Origin: Psychrobacillus sp. FSL K6-4046
Lineage (GTDB): Bacteria; Bacillota; Bacilli; Bacillales_A; Planococcaceae
Length of the DNA: 64,000 nt
Assembly: GCF_038624605.1 (NCBI RefSeq)
Contig: NZ_CP152020.1
Span: forward strand, 1,729,312 to 1,793,311
Direction of reading: 5' to 3'
A program made the translations under genes and the position numbers. A model generated the notes under the pieces. That model saw only the letters and a program-made list of their open reading frames with translations, ran no database searches and had not been told where the DNA came from. This document shows positions 8,467 through 16,355 of this stretch, in pieces (within the stretch, counting starts at the first letter, position 1; each line of letters begins with the position of its first letter).

Positions 8467-9459
8467 ATGAAATTAAGTGTCTTAGATCAAGCACCGATCA
8501 CTAAAGGAAATAATGCAATAGATGCATTGAAAAAAGCAGAAGAACTAGCAATTTTAGCTGATGAGCTCGGCTATCACCGAATGTGGATGGCGGAGCATCA
8601 CGGAACAAGTGCTTTTGCAAGCTCAGCTCCAGAAATTATTGCTGCTCAACTTGCTGCGAAAACGACTAATCTTCGAATTGGAACGGGTGGAGTAATGATG
8701 ATGCATTACTCAGCGCTGAAGCTGGCGGAGGTATTTAAAACATTAAGTGCTTTTTCTCCAGGAAGAATTGACTTTGGAGTAGGACGTGCCCCGGGCGGGG
8801 ACAACTATGCGATGTACGCTCTTTCAGAAGGACGTCCGCCTATGGTGAATAATTTATACGAAAAGTTAGGGACAGCACTGGAGCTTTTAAATGATGAGAT
8901 ACCTGAGGACAGTGTCTATAATAGAACTATTGCATCACCATCGAACGTCGTACTTCCTGAAGCATGGCTACTTGGATCTACTGGGAACAGTGCGATTAAG
9001 GCTGGACAAATGGGACTAGGTTATTCATTTGCTCAATTCTTCCAGGGTGGGATGACTCCAACAATTTTAGATGCTTATCGTTCGAATTTTAAACCTTCAG
9101 CCTTTATGGAAAAGCCAGAAATCAATGTAACCTATTTAGTAACTGTTGCAGAAACTAAGGAAGAGGCGGAATTTGAGGCGCTACCTCAAGATATTTCTAG
9201 ACTTTCACTTATGAAAGGACAGATTAGCCAGCTTATGACACCGGAAGAGGCACAAAATTATCCTTTAACCGAAATGGATCGGATGATGATTCAAGAAAAC
9301 CGCAAAATCCACTTAGTAGGATCTGCAAAAGAAGTAGCTAACACTCTTCAAGAGGAGCAGGCACATTATGGCTTTGATGAAGTGATGATTTGTAGTATTC
9401 CACACTCTCAACAAAAGCGACTAGATGTTTACCGATTGCTAGCAAAAGAATTAATGTAG
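8467..9459 (+). CDS. Luciferase-like (LLM class) flavin-dependent oxidoreductase
   Basis: A 330-residue single-domain bacterial luciferase-like monooxygenase of the short group 1 type (YceB-like). The N-terminus MKLSVLDQAP, MWMAEHHG, the TTNLRIGTGGVMMMHYS strand and FSPGRIDFGVGRAPGG are typical of this FMNH2-dependent family. The substrate cannot be predicted from sequence. The start is preceded by AAGGAG about a dozen bases upstream. It is monocistronic, bounded by terminators on both sides. Confidence 0.85.
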   Translation: MKLSVLDQAPITKGNNAIDALKKAEELAILADELGYHRMWMAEHHGTSAFASSAPEIIAAQLAAKTTNLRIGTGGVMMMHYSALKLAEVFKTLSAFSPGRIDFGVGRAPGGDNYAMYALSEGRPPMVNNLYEKLGTALELLNDEIPEDSVYNRTIASPSNVVLPEAWLLGSTGNSAIKAGQMGLGYSFAQFFQGGMTPTILDAYRSNFKPSAFMEKPEINVTYLVTVAETKEEAEFEALPQDISRLSLMKGQISQLMTPEEAQNYPLTEMDRMMIQENRKIHLVGSAKEVANTLQEEQAHYGFDEVMICSIPHSQQKRLDVYRLLAKELM

Positions 9460-9472
9460 TGTATTTATTCGA

Positions 9473-9500
9473 GGCTCTGCTATATGCAGGGCCTTTTTTA
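9473..9500 (+). terminator. Terminator of the LLM oxidoreductase gene
   Basis: GGCTCTGC / GCAGGGCC stem with a 5-base loop followed by T6. Confidence 0.8.
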
Positions 9501-9543
9501 ATTTACTCCCTTTTGAATTGCTATATTAAAATGCGCCAATCAA

Positions 9544-10116
9544 TTAAAAGAAAAGAAATAGCTTTCCAGTATATAAGTTCCAGGTTGAATGAATAGCCGT
9601 GGAGGGTATGACAGACTTAGTTTTTATAGTAATACAAGCTAATAAAATCCCTGCAATAAGTGAAAGGAATAGGTAGGCAGGATGGAAAAGAGAAAAAAGT
9701 ATTGAAGTTAAAACTACAGCCCATACAGGCTTCACCACTTTCAATAGAGCAAATAGTAGTACCCCTCTAAAAAGAAGCTCCTCCCAAATTGGAGCTAAGA
9801 TGACAGCATCTATTAAGGAAAGTTGGTTGGGACCCTCAAGCCAACCATTTTTATAATTAACGATAAGACTTCGGTCCATTAGAATTTCATAATGAACGCT
9901 TAACTTTAATATTAGGTAGGGGATCATAATTCCTACTAACATATATAGATATGTCCAAGAACTTTTAAATGGCTTGAAGTTTATTAAAGGTACAATTAAA
10001 TTTCTAACCGAACTAAAACTAATGGATAATAAAATGAAAATAGTAAACCAAATAAATGTACCAAATCCGTTAAAAAGTTGATTATTAAAATAACTCACTC
10101 CATATCCTGTTAGCAT
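9544..10116 (-). CDS. CPBP-family (Abi) intramembrane metalloprotease, 5' end disturbed
   Basis: Membrane-embedded CAAX/bacteriocin-processing type protease with the three family motifs: E112-E113-xxx-R117 in WEELLFRG, H145 in LFHPAY, and H176/N180 in HSTWN. About five or six hydrophobic segments are visible. The ATG at 10116 has no ribosome binding site. A good one (GAGGGAG, about 10182-10188 on the minus strand) precedes an ATG at 10175 in another frame. That frame runs 21 codons and stops within the ATGCTAA overlapping this ATG. Either a one-base frameshift separates the true N-terminus or the gene is translated by coupling from a leader peptide. The substrate is unknown. Confidence 0.75.
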   Translation of the reverse strand: MLTGYGVSYFNNQLFNGFGTFIWFTIFILLSISFSSVRNLIVPLINFKPFKSSWTYLYMLVGIMIPYLILKLSVHYEILMDRSLIVNYKNGWLEGPNQLSLIDAVILAPIWEELLFRGVLLFALLKVVKPVWAVVLTSILFSLFHPAYLFLSLIAGILLACITIKTKSVIPSTAIHSTWNLYTGKLFLFF

Positions 10117-10175
10117 AAGTAAAATGCATACACAAAATTATTTAATGTATTACTATTTTTGTTAGTTGCAATCAT
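10112..10175 (-). CDS. Leader peptide or frameshifted N-terminus of the CPBP gene
   Basis: A 21-codon reading frame (starts MIATNKNSN, ends FVYAFYLC) begins with an ATG six to seven bases after GAGGGAG. Its TAA overlaps the ATG of the downstream protease frame in ATGCTAA. Its hydrophobic end would continue smoothly into the ILLMLTGYG stretch of the other frame, so a single-base indel in an originally continuous gene is the simpler reading. A translationally coupled leader is the alternative. Confidence 0.5.
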
Positions 10176-10348
10176 CTTGATCTCCCTCTCTGTAATATAG
10201 AACCTACTATAAATTTAACATAAATATCCATTTTAAAAAACATTAATAATAATATTGCTGGCAATAATGGCGACTTTTTATTAAGCAATTACTTTCTTAA
10301 GGATAACTATTATGTAAAGGGTTTTCATGCCTAGGTATAAATTGGCGG

Positions 10349-10377
10349 TTGTATTAAGAACGTGTGTTCTGTATAAT
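10349..10377 (+). promoter_or_regulatory. SOS-type promoter with a LexA (DinR) box upstream of the YolD gene
   Basis: GAAC-GTGT-GTTC at 10358-10369 is a perfect Bacillus LexA/DinR operator core. It sits directly before a TATAAT -10 box (10372-10377), with a weak TTGTAT -35 (10349-10354) 17 bp away. Repressor bound here would block RNA polymerase. This also shows that the coding start lies downstream, not at the ATG at 10327. Confidence 0.85.
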
Positions 10378-10401
10378 AGTCAAAAAAGAAAGGTGATGGA
10401 G

Positions 10402-10761
10402 ATGACTAATTTCGAGGAGTTTGATTTATCTAAAATACGTGATAGAGGCTCAAAAAAATGGGTGGCCATGATGTTGCCAGAACATGTAACAATGCTGAGA
10501 GACTATCATGAGGAGATAAAAAAAGTTCCACGCCCAGATCTAAACGAATTCGACTACGAGGCAATTCAGGAACAAATAGAAATTGCTATGAAAAGAAATG
10601 TAGATATAAAAGTTAAACGTTGGAAGGATGGAGAATTTTTATATCATCGTGGAACGATTCAATGGATTGATTTAAATAGGCGTGTTCTTGAGTTAGACGA
10701 TCCCTATCGTTTTTATGAAATAAAGATTGATGAAATAGTTGATGTCACTATTCTAGAGTAA
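10402..10761 (+). CDS. YolD-like family protein (SOS-regulated)
   Basis: About 119 residues, beginning MTNFEEFDLSKIRDRGSKKW. The segment MMLPEHVTMLRDYHEE and the ending YRFYEIKIDEIVDV are characteristic of the YolD-like domain, found in Bacilli next to Y-family polymerases of the UvrX/UmuC type. The start is chosen after AAGGTGATG; an ATG two codons earlier (10396) is also possible. No polymerase gene follows here: the gene is closed by a strong hairpin, and the only Y-family polymerase in the window is at 60.1 kb. The LexA box in its promoter predicts DNA-damage induction. Confidence 0.8.
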   Translation: MTNFEEFDLSKIRDRGSKKWVAMMLPEHVTMLRDYHEEIKKVPRPDLNEFDYEAIQEQIEIAMKRNVDIKVKRWKDGEFLYHRGTIQWIDLNRRVLELDDPYRFYEIKIDEIVDVTILE

Positions 10762-10795
10762 TTGTAGATAAAAGATGCTGATGTAGGTAATCAAT

Positions 10796-10840
10796 AAAAC
10801 AAAAACGTAAAAAACAGCAACTTTTTTACGTTTTTGTTTT
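10796..10840. terminator. Bidirectional AT-rich terminator hairpin
   Basis: Nineteen-base perfectly complementary arms (10796-10814 and 10822-10840) with a 7-base loop, carrying A-runs on one side and T-runs on the other. It can serve the YolD gene and the converging LysR gene. Confidence 0.8.
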
Positions 10841-10891
10841 GATTTGAAAGTGAAAGTATGAAGAAAGTTCCTGCTCATACATATGCTTATT

Positions 10892-11773
10892 TTACCCAAA
10901 ATAATATTTGGAAATTTGGGATATAAACTCTTCTTCGAGCACCCCCTTCTTTTTAACAATTATAAATGTAGAAACTGTAGGCAGTTCAAACAAATCAAAA
11001 TGTGGTTGCATCATCTTTCCCTCGATTAATTCTCGTCTCACAATAGAGTGAGGAAGAAAGGATATACCGAGTCCTTCTTGTATAAAGCGTTTAGTTATGT
11101 GTGCCTGCGTAACCTTCATCGTTCTTAATCCAACTACATGCTTATTCAGCTTTAATAACAGTTCATCCCAAAACACAGGATGATGGTGTGTAAAAAGATA
11201 ATTTTTTTGAAGAATATCCTTAATATCTATTGGGGGTCCATTTTCTTCATCAAAACCATCGTATGGCATTAAAAATAGAATAGGATCCTCATAAATAGAA
11301 ATAGATTCTATATTTTTTTTCTGAGAATCAATTGCTGATATTCCTATATTTACTTCACCTGTATCTACTAAATCCTCAATTAGATTGGATTCCTCTACCC
11401 GAATATTTATCTCTAAGTCTGGATGACGCTTTAAGAAAGTCTTTAAAAAGTAAGGAAGGATTGTCTCTGCCATAAGCGGAGAAATGGCAATAGTCCATTT
11501 TCGTCGATACCCTTGTGCGAATGCACGTACATTGTTGACGCTATGATCTGTTTGTTGGACAAGCCGCATAGCTTCTGGAAGAAAAAATTTACCAGCGTCT
11601 GAAAGAGAAACACGATTGTTTACTCGATCGAAAAGAGGGGTACCTAAATATTCTTCAAGCAATTTAATATGGACAGTTACACTAGGCTGAGAAACCATTA
11701 ATTTTTCAGAGGCTTTTCGAAAGTTTAATGTTTCTGCTGCTACACAAAATGTTTTTAACCAATGGTATTCCAT
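10892..11773 (-). CDS. citR: LysR-family regulator, CitR-like, divergent from citrate synthase
   Basis: A 293-residue LysR-type regulator. The N-terminal winged helix-turn-helix reads MEYHWLKTFCVAAETLNFRKASEKLMVSQPSV in two adjacent halves (residues 1-32), and an effector-binding periplasmic-type domain follows. The start is taken at ATG 11773, where LysR proteins normally begin, rather than the GTG four codons upstream. It is divergent from a citA-like gene across about 100 bp, the same arrangement as B. subtilis citR-citA, where CitR represses citA. The role here is inferred from that. Confidence 0.8.
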   Translation of the reverse strand: MEYHWLKTFCVAAETLNFRKASEKLMVSQPSVTVHIKLLEEYLGTPLFDRVNNRVSLSDAGKFFLPEAMRLVQQTDHSVNNVRAFAQGYRRKWTIAISPLMAETILPYFLKTFLKRHPDLEINIRVEESNLIEDLVDTGEVNIGISAIDSQKKNIESISIYEDPILFLMPYDGFDEENGPPIDIKDILQKNYLFTHHHPVFWDELLLKLNKHVVGLRTMKVTQAHITKRFIQEGLGISFLPHSIVRRELIEGKMMQPHFDLFELPTVSTFIIVKKKGVLEEEFISQISKYYFG

Positions 11774-11785
11774 ATATACACCCAC

Positions 11786-11868
11786 TCAATTAATTTTTTT
11801 AATTAATATAATTATATATATTTAATTTTTGTTATCAATGTTTTGAAATATAATAAAGAAAAAGGAGG
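11786..11868. promoter_or_regulatory. Divergent citR/citA control region
   Basis: AT-rich intergenic DNA containing overlapping ATTAAT-type dyads (about 11788-11810, compatible with LysR T-N11-A sites), a TATAAT-like -10 near 11849, and AAAGGAGG (11861-11868) for citA. Exact promoter elements are uncertain. Confidence 0.4.
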
Positions 11869-11876
11869 CGTTTCGT

Positions 11877-12947
11877 ATGTTTCAAAAGGGACTAAAGGAT
11901 GTAGTTGCCGTTCATACAAAAATTGCATCAGTTGACGGGGAGAAGGGTGAGCTTAGATACCGAGGTGTGAAGGTAGATGAGCTTATAAATGAAGGGACAT
12001 TTGAAGATATCGCAAGCTTTTTATGGTCAGGGGAAAGAGCAAATACAAGTTTGGCATCATTAAAAGAATATAGAGTGTTACCAAATGATATAATCGCCAT
12101 TATTGATGCTCTTCCAAGCGATGTTTCTTTAATGGATGCCATGAGAACAGCAATATCTGCCTTTGCACATACAGAATTTAAGGAAAAAACGCTAGAGGAG
12201 CAGGCAGTAATTTTAACGGCTGCATTGCCAGTTATTATTGCAAGGCATTACCGAAATCAAAAAGGATTACCGATAGTTGAACCTAAACAAGAGCTTAACC
12301 ATACAGCAAACTATTTATGGATGTTAAATGGGGCAGTGCCAACAGATGTGCAAGTTGAAGCACTTGAAACTTATTTAAAGCTGACGATGGAGCATGGTTT
12401 GAATGCATCGACATTTGCTGCTCGAGTAACTATTTCAACCGAGTCAGACTTAACTGCAGCAGTAACATCAGCATTAGGAACAATGAAGGGACCATTGCAT
12501 GGTGGTGCGCCTTCTGGAGTAATTTCACTACTCAATGAGTTTAAAAATCCTACAATGATTAGAGATATTGTAAGAGACAAGATTACGAGCGGTGAAAAAA
12601 TTATGGGCTTTGGTCACCGCATCTATAAAACTGAAGACCCTCGATCTATTTTACTGAGAGATAAATGCCTTAATCTACAAGGGAAAGATCCTTGGCTAGA
12701 CATAGCGACTATAGCTGAAAAGGAGATTATTGAGTTACTAGCAGAACATAAGCCGGGGCGCAAATTATACACAAATGTAGAATACTATGCTGCAGCGATT
12801 ATGCGTTCTATTGACATGCCAGCGGAACTATTTACACCAACATTTAGTGCAGCAAGAATGGTTGGATGGACAGCACACGCAATTGAGCAAATTAGAGACA
12901 ATACTATTTTCCGCCCACAATCAATTTATGTAGGGGAACTAAAATAA
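11877..12947 (+). CDS. citA: Citrate synthase, CitA-type
   Basis: Condenses acetyl-CoA and oxaloacetate to citrate. 356 residues, with the expected catalytic regions: H208 in GPLHGGAP, H247 in GFGHRIYK, and the acidic residue position occupied by E302 in TNVEYYAA, where most citrate synthases have Asp. TFSAARMVGWTAHA is the conserved C-terminal segment. The divergent LysR gene and overall sequence fit the secondary CitA enzyme rather than the housekeeping CitZ. A 2-methylcitrate synthase role is an alternative, given that propionyl-CoA metabolism is encoded nearby. Confidence 0.87.
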   Translation: MFQKGLKDVVAVHTKIASVDGEKGELRYRGVKVDELINEGTFEDIASFLWSGERANTSLASLKEYRVLPNDIIAIIDALPSDVSLMDAMRTAISAFAHTEFKEKTLEEQAVILTAALPVIIARHYRNQKGLPIVEPKQELNHTANYLWMLNGAVPTDVQVEALETYLKLTMEHGLNASTFAARVTISTESDLTAAVTSALGTMKGPLHGGAPSGVISLLNEFKNPTMIRDIVRDKITSGEKIMGFGHRIYKTEDPRSILLRDKCLNLQGKDPWLDIATIAEKEIIELLAEHKPGRKLYTNVEYYAAAIMRSIDMPAELFTPTFSAARMVGWTAHAIEQIRDNTIFRPQSIYVGELK

Positions 12948-12960
12948 GTAAGAAACGTGG

Positions 12961-12992
12961 AGGTTCTTGACAGCTGTCAGGAACCTTTTTTA
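12961..12992 (+). terminator. Terminator of citA
   Basis: AGGTTCTTGACA / TGTCAGGAACCT stem with a very short loop and a T6 tail. Confidence 0.85.
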
Positions 12993-13174
12993 TTTTGCAT
13001 AAGAATAAATTAGTAAGTTCTTACAGTAAATAGTATAAAATGCATATTAATTTTGACTATTCTGATATAAAATGATAGGAGACATTTTATAAGAGGGAGG
13101 TTATAAATTTGTGAACCTCTTATTTTATTTATAAGTAACTATCTATTTGCTTTATATTCACAAGGGGGATGCAG

Positions 13175-13921
13175 ATGATTAAAAAAATAGCAATAGTAAC
13201 AGGAGCAAGTAATCATAGAGACATTGGGACTGCTATCTGTCGAAAATTAGCCTCTAAAGGAATGGATATATTCTTTACCTATTGGAAAGCGGAAAGTGAA
13301 TGGATCCAACAATTTAAACAAGAAATAAACAACTTAGGTGTCCGTTGTGTAGGTATGGATATTGATTTATCTGCAACCGAGGCTTACGCACTTGTCCTTG
13401 ATGCAGTAGAGAAACAACTAGGTACACCTTCTATCCTAGTTAACAATGCGGCTCATTCCACAAACGATGGATACTTGAATTTGGATAGCAAGACGATAGA
13501 TGATCATTATGCAGTTAACATGAGAACAGTATTTCTGTTAAGTGTAGAATTTGCCAAGCGCTTCGAAAACAGTGAATTAAGAAGCGGAAGAATTATAAAT
13601 ATGACATCAGGTCAAGAGCTAGGCCCGATGCCCGGCGAGCTTGCCTACGCAGCAACCAAAGCTGCTATAACAGCTTTTACAAAATCATTATCGACTGAAG
13701 TTGCACCATTAGGAATAACAGTAAATGCTGTTAATCCAGGACCGACTGATTCTACCTGGATGACGGATGAAATAAGAGAACATCTATTACCGAAATTTCC
13801 AATGGGGCGAATCGGTCAACCAAAAGATGTTGCAGAGAGTGTAGCCTTCCTGGCAAGTGATGAAGCGGCTTGGATTACTGGCCAAATTATTCATTCTGAG
13901 GGTAGATTTGTACGTGGCTAG
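13175..13921 (+). CDS. Short-chain dehydrogenase/reductase
   Basis: NAD(P)-dependent SDR of 248 residues. The cofactor motif is TGASNHRDIG (9-18), the NNAA motif is at 90-93, catalytic S145 lies in NMTSGQ, and Y158-xxx-K162 in YAATK. VNPGPTDSTWM and the C-terminal FLASDEAAWITGQ resemble 3-oxoacyl-ACP reductase-like SDRs. The start at 13175 gives a proper 7-base spacing to AAGGGGG; the ATG two codons upstream is too close. The substrate is unknown. Confidence 0.87.
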   Translation: MIKKIAIVTGASNHRDIGTAICRKLASKGMDIFFTYWKAESEWIQQFKQEINNLGVRCVGMDIDLSATEAYALVLDAVEKQLGTPSILVNNAAHSTNDGYLNLDSKTIDDHYAVNMRTVFLLSVEFAKRFENSELRSGRIINMTSGQELGPMPGELAYAATKAAITAFTKSLSTEVAPLGITVNAVNPGPTDSTWMTDEIREHLLPKFPMGRIGQPKDVAESVAFLASDEAAWITGQIIHSEGRFVRG

Positions 13922-14019
13922 TCGTCAAGAAGAATCCAATGTATAGCGTTTAATGGATGGCCCGATAAAATTGTGTTAAAGATCTATTTCATTTTCATCA
14001 ACTTTACTGGGGGAAATTA

Positions 14020-14955
14020 ATGATTAACTATTGGAGAATGTTTATATTTGTAGTTATCTCTCTTCTTTTGTTTGGATGTAACGAAGATTTGGAAAAACCA
14101 GAAATATTGCTGGATGAAAATCCTGTGATTTTAGAGCACAACGGTCAGCAATTTGAATTATACAAATTTTATGATGAATACGAGAACTTTATCGAGAAGG
14201 CAGAAAAAGAACCAGATAATATAAAAGTATTATTTCAGCAAGAAGTCATGAAAGCCTTCGGTGAAAGCACAAACCATACAGTTTCTTTATATGAAGAAAT
14301 ATCAGAACCCACAAAGATAGATGAAGTTAGGGAATATCTTACGCAATTGAGAGAACAAGAAGATGATATAGACAGATGGATTAAAGAAGCTCTAGAGGAT
14401 TCGGGAGACAAGCTCCCAGGAGAAGACAAGAAAGTTTATATATTTCCTTCCTTTAGTGAGGAAGTTTCTTTAAAAGAATTAGAATATGTGAGTGGATTAG
14501 CGATAGATAAAGAAGGTTTTATTTTAATGATAAATCCTCTTTTTACAGAGCGCTCTCTAAAGTATACCGTGGCACATGAATATCATCATACGGTTGCAAT
14601 GGAAAGTGGCCGTGCTAAGACCTTGCTAGAGCGAAGTGTGTTGGAGGGAAAGGCAGATACGTTTGCAAAAATCATTTATCCAGAAATGGAACCAGCTTGG
14701 CTACAGCCTCTTTCCGGTTATTATAAGGAGCATGGGTGGGAGGTTTTCATGGAAAACTTGAACTCCGAGGAATCAGAAATATGGAATTTCCTTTTCATTG
14801 GTAATCATTTTAAAGGGATAGCTAAATGGACTAATTACAAGATTGGTTATGAGATTATGCAAAACTTTTTGAAAGAAAACCGTGACGTTTCAATAGGGGA
14901 ATGGACCAAAATGTCAGCACAAGACATACTAGCTAAGAGTCAATATACGGACTAA
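14020..14955 (+). CDS. DUF2268-type putative zinc protease lipoprotein
   Basis: 311 residues. The N-terminal signal peptide ends in the lipobox LLFG-C20, so it is probably anchored to the outer face of the membrane. The C-terminal half has the HExxH metal site H186-E-Y-H-H190 (TVAHEYHHTV) and a downstream glutamate region VLEGKADTFA, as in DUF2268 (YjaZ-like) predicted metalloproteases. A GGGGGA site precedes the ATG. Proteolytic activity is inferred from family resemblance only. Confidence 0.82.
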   Translation: MINYWRMFIFVVISLLLFGCNEDLEKPEILLDENPVILEHNGQQFELYKFYDEYENFIEKAEKEPDNIKVLFQQEVMKAFGESTNHTVSLYEEISEPTKIDEVREYLTQLREQEDDIDRWIKEALEDSGDKLPGEDKKVYIFPSFSEEVSLKELEYVSGLAIDKEGFILMINPLFTERSLKYTVAHEYHHTVAMESGRAKTLLERSVLEGKADTFAKIIYPEMEPAWLQPLSGYYKEHGWEVFMENLNSEESEIWNFLFIGNHFKGIAKWTNYKIGYEIMQNFLKENRDVSIGEWTKMSAQDILAKSQYTD

Positions 14956-14975
14956 AGAGAGCGTAGGAGATTACC

Positions 14976-15017
14976 ATGAATTTACTTTCTCAACTTACAA
15001 ATCCGAGAACTTTTTAA
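14976..15017 (+). CDS. Possible 13-residue leader ORF
   Basis: ATG with TAGGAGA a few bases upstream, encoding MNLLSQLTNPRTF before a TAA, in the gap ahead of the kinase-like gene. It could be a leader peptide or a chance ORF. Confidence 0.2.
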   Translation: MNLLSQLTNPRTF

Positions 15018-15055
15018 AAACGTGAATTTGAATTTCTTATGGAAGGAGAACGAAA

Positions 15056-15925
15056 ATGAGATATGCACAATCATTAGTGTTAGACGGTGTGTCCTTTCAG
15101 TTAAAAGAACATCATGATTTTAAATGGCTGAACGATTTTGGAGAGGTTTTTTGTGTCTTTGATCGGCAAGATTCAGGTAATATCTCATTTGGTGTACAGA
15201 AGGGGAATGTGAAAAGGTTTATAAAATATGCTGGTGCTCAAACTATAAACTATGCGGGAGATCCTAAAGAAGCCATTAAAAAACTCAAAAATGCAAAGGA
15301 TGTGTATAAAGAGTTAGAACATCCTTACCTAGTTAAACTAGTGGATCATTTAGAGCTCCGGGAAGGGTTTGTACTAGTATTCGAATGGTTTGATGGATTA
15401 AATATACAAAAAAATGTTGAACTAAATTCTGCTTGTCAGAGATTTAAAAAACTTCCACTTGAATTACGCTTACAATCTCTTTCAACTATTTTTGAATTTC
15501 ACGTTCATGTAGAAAAAAATAATTATGTAGCGATAGACTTTTACGATGGAAGCATCTTATATGACTTTAAACAAAATATAACTAAAATATGTGACGTGGA
15601 TCTATACCAAGTAAAACCGTTTTATAACCAAGTAGGAAGGCTTTGGGGCTCTTCCAGGTTTATGTCACCAGAAGAGTTTACCATTGCATCCGAAATTGAT
15701 GGTCAATCCAATGTTTTCAATATGGGAGCCATGGCATTCGCTTTAGTTGGTGGAGCTCTTGACCGTTCCTATGATACGTGGGAAGCAGGGAGAGAATTAT
15801 ATCAGGTCGCTAAGAAAGCAGTGGAAAAGAATAGAAATAATCGTTATGCATCAGTAATAGATTTCTATACGGAATGGAAGTTTTACGTAGAGGAATATGG
15901 TACTGATCCTCCCCAAAAAGTGTAA
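15056..15925 (+). CDS. Protein-kinase-like protein with degenerate catalytic motifs
   Basis: A 289-residue protein with an overall Ser/Thr-kinase-like layout: a probable ATP-lysine strand VKRFIKYAG (52-60), a helix C-like KELEHPYLVKLVDH, hinge FVLVFEWFDG, and an activation segment ending GSSRFMSPEE. The catalytic loop reads AIDFYDGSIL, keeping D161 but with Tyr at the catalytic lysine position and Ser at the metal-binding Asn position. The DFG motif is DVD (180-182). It may be a weak kinase or a pseudokinase. GGAAGGAG precedes the start. Monocistronic, with a strong terminator. Confidence 0.65.
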   Translation: MRYAQSLVLDGVSFQLKEHHDFKWLNDFGEVFCVFDRQDSGNISFGVQKGNVKRFIKYAGAQTINYAGDPKEAIKKLKNAKDVYKELEHPYLVKLVDHLELREGFVLVFEWFDGLNIQKNVELNSACQRFKKLPLELRLQSLSTIFEFHVHVEKNNYVAIDFYDGSILYDFKQNITKICDVDLYQVKPFYNQVGRLWGSSRFMSPEEFTIASEIDGQSNVFNMGAMAFALVGGALDRSYDTWEAGRELYQVAKKAVEKNRNNRYASVIDFYTEWKFYVEEYGTDPPQKV

Positions 15926-15958
15926 TAGCTGTAACCTGGATTTAAAAGTATAGAGCGT

Positions 15959-15992
15959 GCCTCTTGCATAGTTACTGCAAGAGGCATTTTTG
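15959..15992 (+). terminator. Terminator of the kinase-like gene
   Basis: GCCTCTTGCA (15959-15968) / TGCAAGAGGC (15976-15985), a perfect 10-bp stem followed by a T-rich tail. The rest of the gap to 16355 (about 360 bases, AT-rich) shows no supportable gene. Confidence 0.9.
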
Positions 15993-16355
15993 TTTACACT
16001 TTTTCCGTATGATAGAAATGAATCAGTTTCTAGAAAATTATATTTTTGTATCTAAAAGGAATAAGAACTAGCTAGATAGAATAATAAAAGTAGCTTATGC
16101 TCATCCAATTAACTTTCTAGGTTAGTTAATGCATAACTTCTAAAAAAGAATATTTGATTAGCAAACTATTTAATGAAATTAATGAGATTATAAACAAAAA
16201 AGAGTCTTTGTAACTGAAGCAAACACCGTGTTTGAAAAAGAGAGAAATCGGGGAAATAGAAAGATGAGACCTTTTGAAACATAAGAAAAAATCAAAGATA
16301 ATTATCACAACTATTTTATATCTTACCTATACCTGGGAGAAAAGGACAGAGCGCC

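Noticed and set aside
10327-10401. ATG at 10327 as start of the YolD gene
   Set aside because: It lies upstream of the -10 box and LexA site, and the added residues do not match the family.
13080-13130. Hairpin and seven-codon ORF before the SDR gene
   Set aside because: Pairing is imperfect, there is no T-run, and the ORF is too short to support.
16126-16308. 60-codon minus-strand ORF in the gap before the amidohydrolase
   Set aside because: Low-complexity Phe/Ser/Ile composition from AT-rich DNA and no ribosome binding site.
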